Of a stretch of DNA of 13,834 nt, positions 12,531 to 13,834 are shown in pieces. This DNA comes from JBBRDU01 sp038203615 (GTDB lineage Bacteria > Verrucomicrobiota > Verrucomicrobiia > Chthoniobacterales > UBA10450). The DNA is taken from NCBI GenBank assembly GCA_038203615.1, contig JBBRDU010000082.1:1-13834 (forward strand). Direction: 5' to 3'. Position numbers and translations under genes: made by a program. A model generated the notes under the pieces. That model saw nothing but the letters and a program-made list of their open reading frames with translations. It did no database searches and had not been told where the DNA came from. How positions within the stretch are numbered: the first letter of the stretch is position 1; the number at the start of each line of letters is the position of its first letter.

Positions 12531-13834
12531 CGGTCGAAGACTTGTCGCTGCCGGTCTCGTAGATGGGTCGATTGGCCGCAGGCGGCGTCAGGCCGTCGAA
12601 GGATTCAGTGTAAGTGCTCTGCATCCCGGTCACCCGATCGAACTCGGCCAGGGAAGAATTATAGCCGAACAGTGCCTGCAATTTGGTCGACGCAGCCGTG
12701 GCCAACTGCACTTGCGCATTCAACACGTCGAGCTGCGTACCCGCGCCAGCATCCAGTCGCGCTTTGGCCAGGCGGACGGCCTCCAGCGCTTGCTCGACAT
12801 TCTTTTCCTGGCTTTGAATCAGTTCCTTGTTCTGGATCAGATTCGAGTAGGCCTGTTGAATCTCGAGCTCGACCTGCCGGGCGTCATCGTCGTACGTGAT
12901 CTTCGATTCCGAGAGAAGGGCGCGTTGTTGCTTCACCTGACCATAGGTGGCTCCGCTGTCGAAGATGGCCCAGTTGCCGGTCAGGCCGAACACCCAGCCC
13001 TTGGAAACGTCGTTGAAGCTCGTGCTAAACGGCGAACTAAACACTTCGTAGCCGCCGCTGGAACTCACCGTTGGGAAAAATCCTCCCATGGCGACATGGA
13101 CCTGCTCAATCTGATTATAAACATTGGCGCGCGCCTGCTTCAGGAAAGGCCGGTTCCGTTTGCCCAGCTCGATCGCTTGCGTGATGGAAATATTGCGCGG
13201 GTGGTAGGGCATTTCCCCGACCACCTCCAACGGTGAGCTGTCTCCGCGGCGCGGATCGAAATCGAGCCCAAGCGTTTTGGCGAGTTGCAATTTGGAGATG
13301 CGATGATTGTTGCGAGCTGAGATGAGATTCGGAATCTGGTTGGACAAGGCGACCTGTGCCTGCAGGACGTTGAAGCGCGGAACCGTCCCCGCTTCGAAAC
13401 GGTTTTGCTGATCCTTCAACTGGCTCTCCAGCAGTTGCACCTGCTCTTCCTGCACACCGATGAGCGCGTTGTTCACCACCACCTGGTAAAATTGCGTTTT
13501 CACCAGCGCGATGACCTGGTCCAGGACATTGCGGAAGGAAAAGTAGGCGCTGTCGCGCTGGAAGAATGTCCCGCGAATCGAGCGGAAGGTGCTGTAATTG
13601 AAAACCAACTGCTGCCCGATAATGCGAATATTGTAGGACGTGTCCGTCTGGGAGGGGCTGGTTGTTTTGATTGCGGCGGCTCTCACCGCCGAAGAGTCGC
13701 CCGTGATCTGGGAGGTCGGCGTCTCCACCAATGGCTGCCCCTTCGGCGCGGCTAGAATCGCCGCCACGGTGGCGGTGGGCGATGACGAAAATCTGCCCGA
13801 CCCCAGGTTAGGATCCGTCCAGGAGAGGCTGGCC
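12505..13834 (-). CDS. TolC-family outer-membrane efflux/secretion protein (5' end outside the window)
   Basis: TolC-type proteins are outer-membrane trimers whose periplasmic coiled-coil tunnels dock with RND, ABC or MFS exporters. 442 codons are visible, open to the right edge of the window, so the signal peptide and first strands are missing; a GTG at 13767 is internal, not the start. Long amphipathic helices rich in Gln/Ala and the repeated structure are clear: VQEEQVQLLESQLKDQQNRFEAGTV with RFNVLQAQVAL in the first half, and QAYSNLIQN to VEQALEAVRLAKARLDAGAGT with QLDVLNAQVQL in the second, the two related OEP repeats. FGLTGNWAIFDSG and the final NSSLAEFDRVTGM are typical. After this the protein ends in a Pro/Ser-rich tail. 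pgeF begins in its last codons. Partner pump genes, if adjacent, would be beyond the window. Confidence 0.92.
   Translation of the reverse strand, partial: ASLSWTDPNLGSGRFSSSPTATVAAILAAPKGQPLVETPTSQITGDSSAVRAAAIKTTSPSQTDTSYNIRIIGQQLVFNYSTFRSIRGTFFQRDSAYFSFRNVLDQVIALVKTQFYQVVVNNALIGVQEEQVQLLESQLKDQQNRFEAGTVPRFNVLQAQVALSNQIPNLISARNNHRISKLQLAKTLGLDFDPRRGDSSPLEVVGEMPYHPRNISITQAIELGKRNRPFLKQARANVYNQIEQVHVAMGGFFPTVSSSGGYEVFSSPFSTSFNDVSKGWVFGLTGNWAIFDSGATYGQVKQQRALLSESKITYDDDARQVELEIQQAYSNLIQNKELIQSQEKNVEQALEAVRLAKARLDAGAGTQLDVLNAQVQLATAASTKLQALFGYNSSLAEFDRVTGMQSTYTESFDGLTPPAANRPIYETGSDKSSTGDQKRSPR

Noticed and set aside
13765..13767. GTG 13767 as the start of the TolC-family gene
   Set aside because: The frame stays open to the window edge with plausible protein sequence, and the usual N-terminal domain and signal peptide are missing, so the start is outside.

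Overview
The window looks like a chromosomal segment of a Gram-negative bacterium, most likely Verrucomicrobiota (Spartobacteria/Chthoniobacterales-like). This placement is an inference. It rests on the SecA N-terminal region, which carries an extra segment before the Walker A motif as in the Planctomycetes/Verrucomicrobia group; on a single-subunit five-helix SdhC with a long SdhA and short SdhB; on genes for outer-membrane biology (lpxA, tolC); and on weak or absent Shine-Dalgarno sequences at many starts. The content is mostly housekeeping: protein export, central metabolism, pyrimidine synthesis, isoprenoid synthesis, lipoylation and lipid A.

Layout. A 5' fragment of secA lies on the minus strand (1-1237). 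A plus-strand group follows: ridA, pyrE, sdhC, sdhA, a small four-helix-bundle gene, then sdhB (1491-6472). A 255 bp intergenic mosaic of palindromes separates sdhB from ispE (minus, ending at 6728). ispE is divergent from pyrF, which is followed closely by an octanoyltransferase-like gene (7601-8980). A long-chain polyprenyl diphosphate synthase gene with its own promoter comes next (9123-10148), then radC and lpxA, which overlap by 4 bp (10216-11720). The last two genes are on the minus strand: a polyphenol oxidase/laccase-domain gene (pgeF-like) and a TolC-family gene cut by the window end.

The most unusual feature is inside the succinate dehydrogenase operon. sdhA and sdhB are separated by an intact 119-codon gene of the 23S-rRNA-intervening-sequence/four-helix-bundle family. 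Arrays of the heptamer TTGAGAG flank it in inverted orientation (5280-5307 and 5694-5714). The right array ends 2 nt before the sdhB start codon, and it can pair either with the left array (16 bp perfect) or with sdhB codons 5-7, where TTGAGAG occurs again. This looks like a small cassette inserted into an essential operon. A related degenerate heptamer array (AACGCCC type) lies alone between lpxA and pgeF.

The other layer is dispersed palindromic repeats: three copies beginning TGTAGGGGAA (1371, 6685, 9020) and one 123 bp MITE-like element with 18 bp perfect terminal inverted repeats (6473-6595). They abut or invade gene ends: the MITE starts 1 nt after the sdhB stop codon and carries a terminator-like hairpin, and the ispE stop codon lies within a repeat. 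There are no rRNA, tRNA, CRISPR or prophage genes, and no transposase gene.
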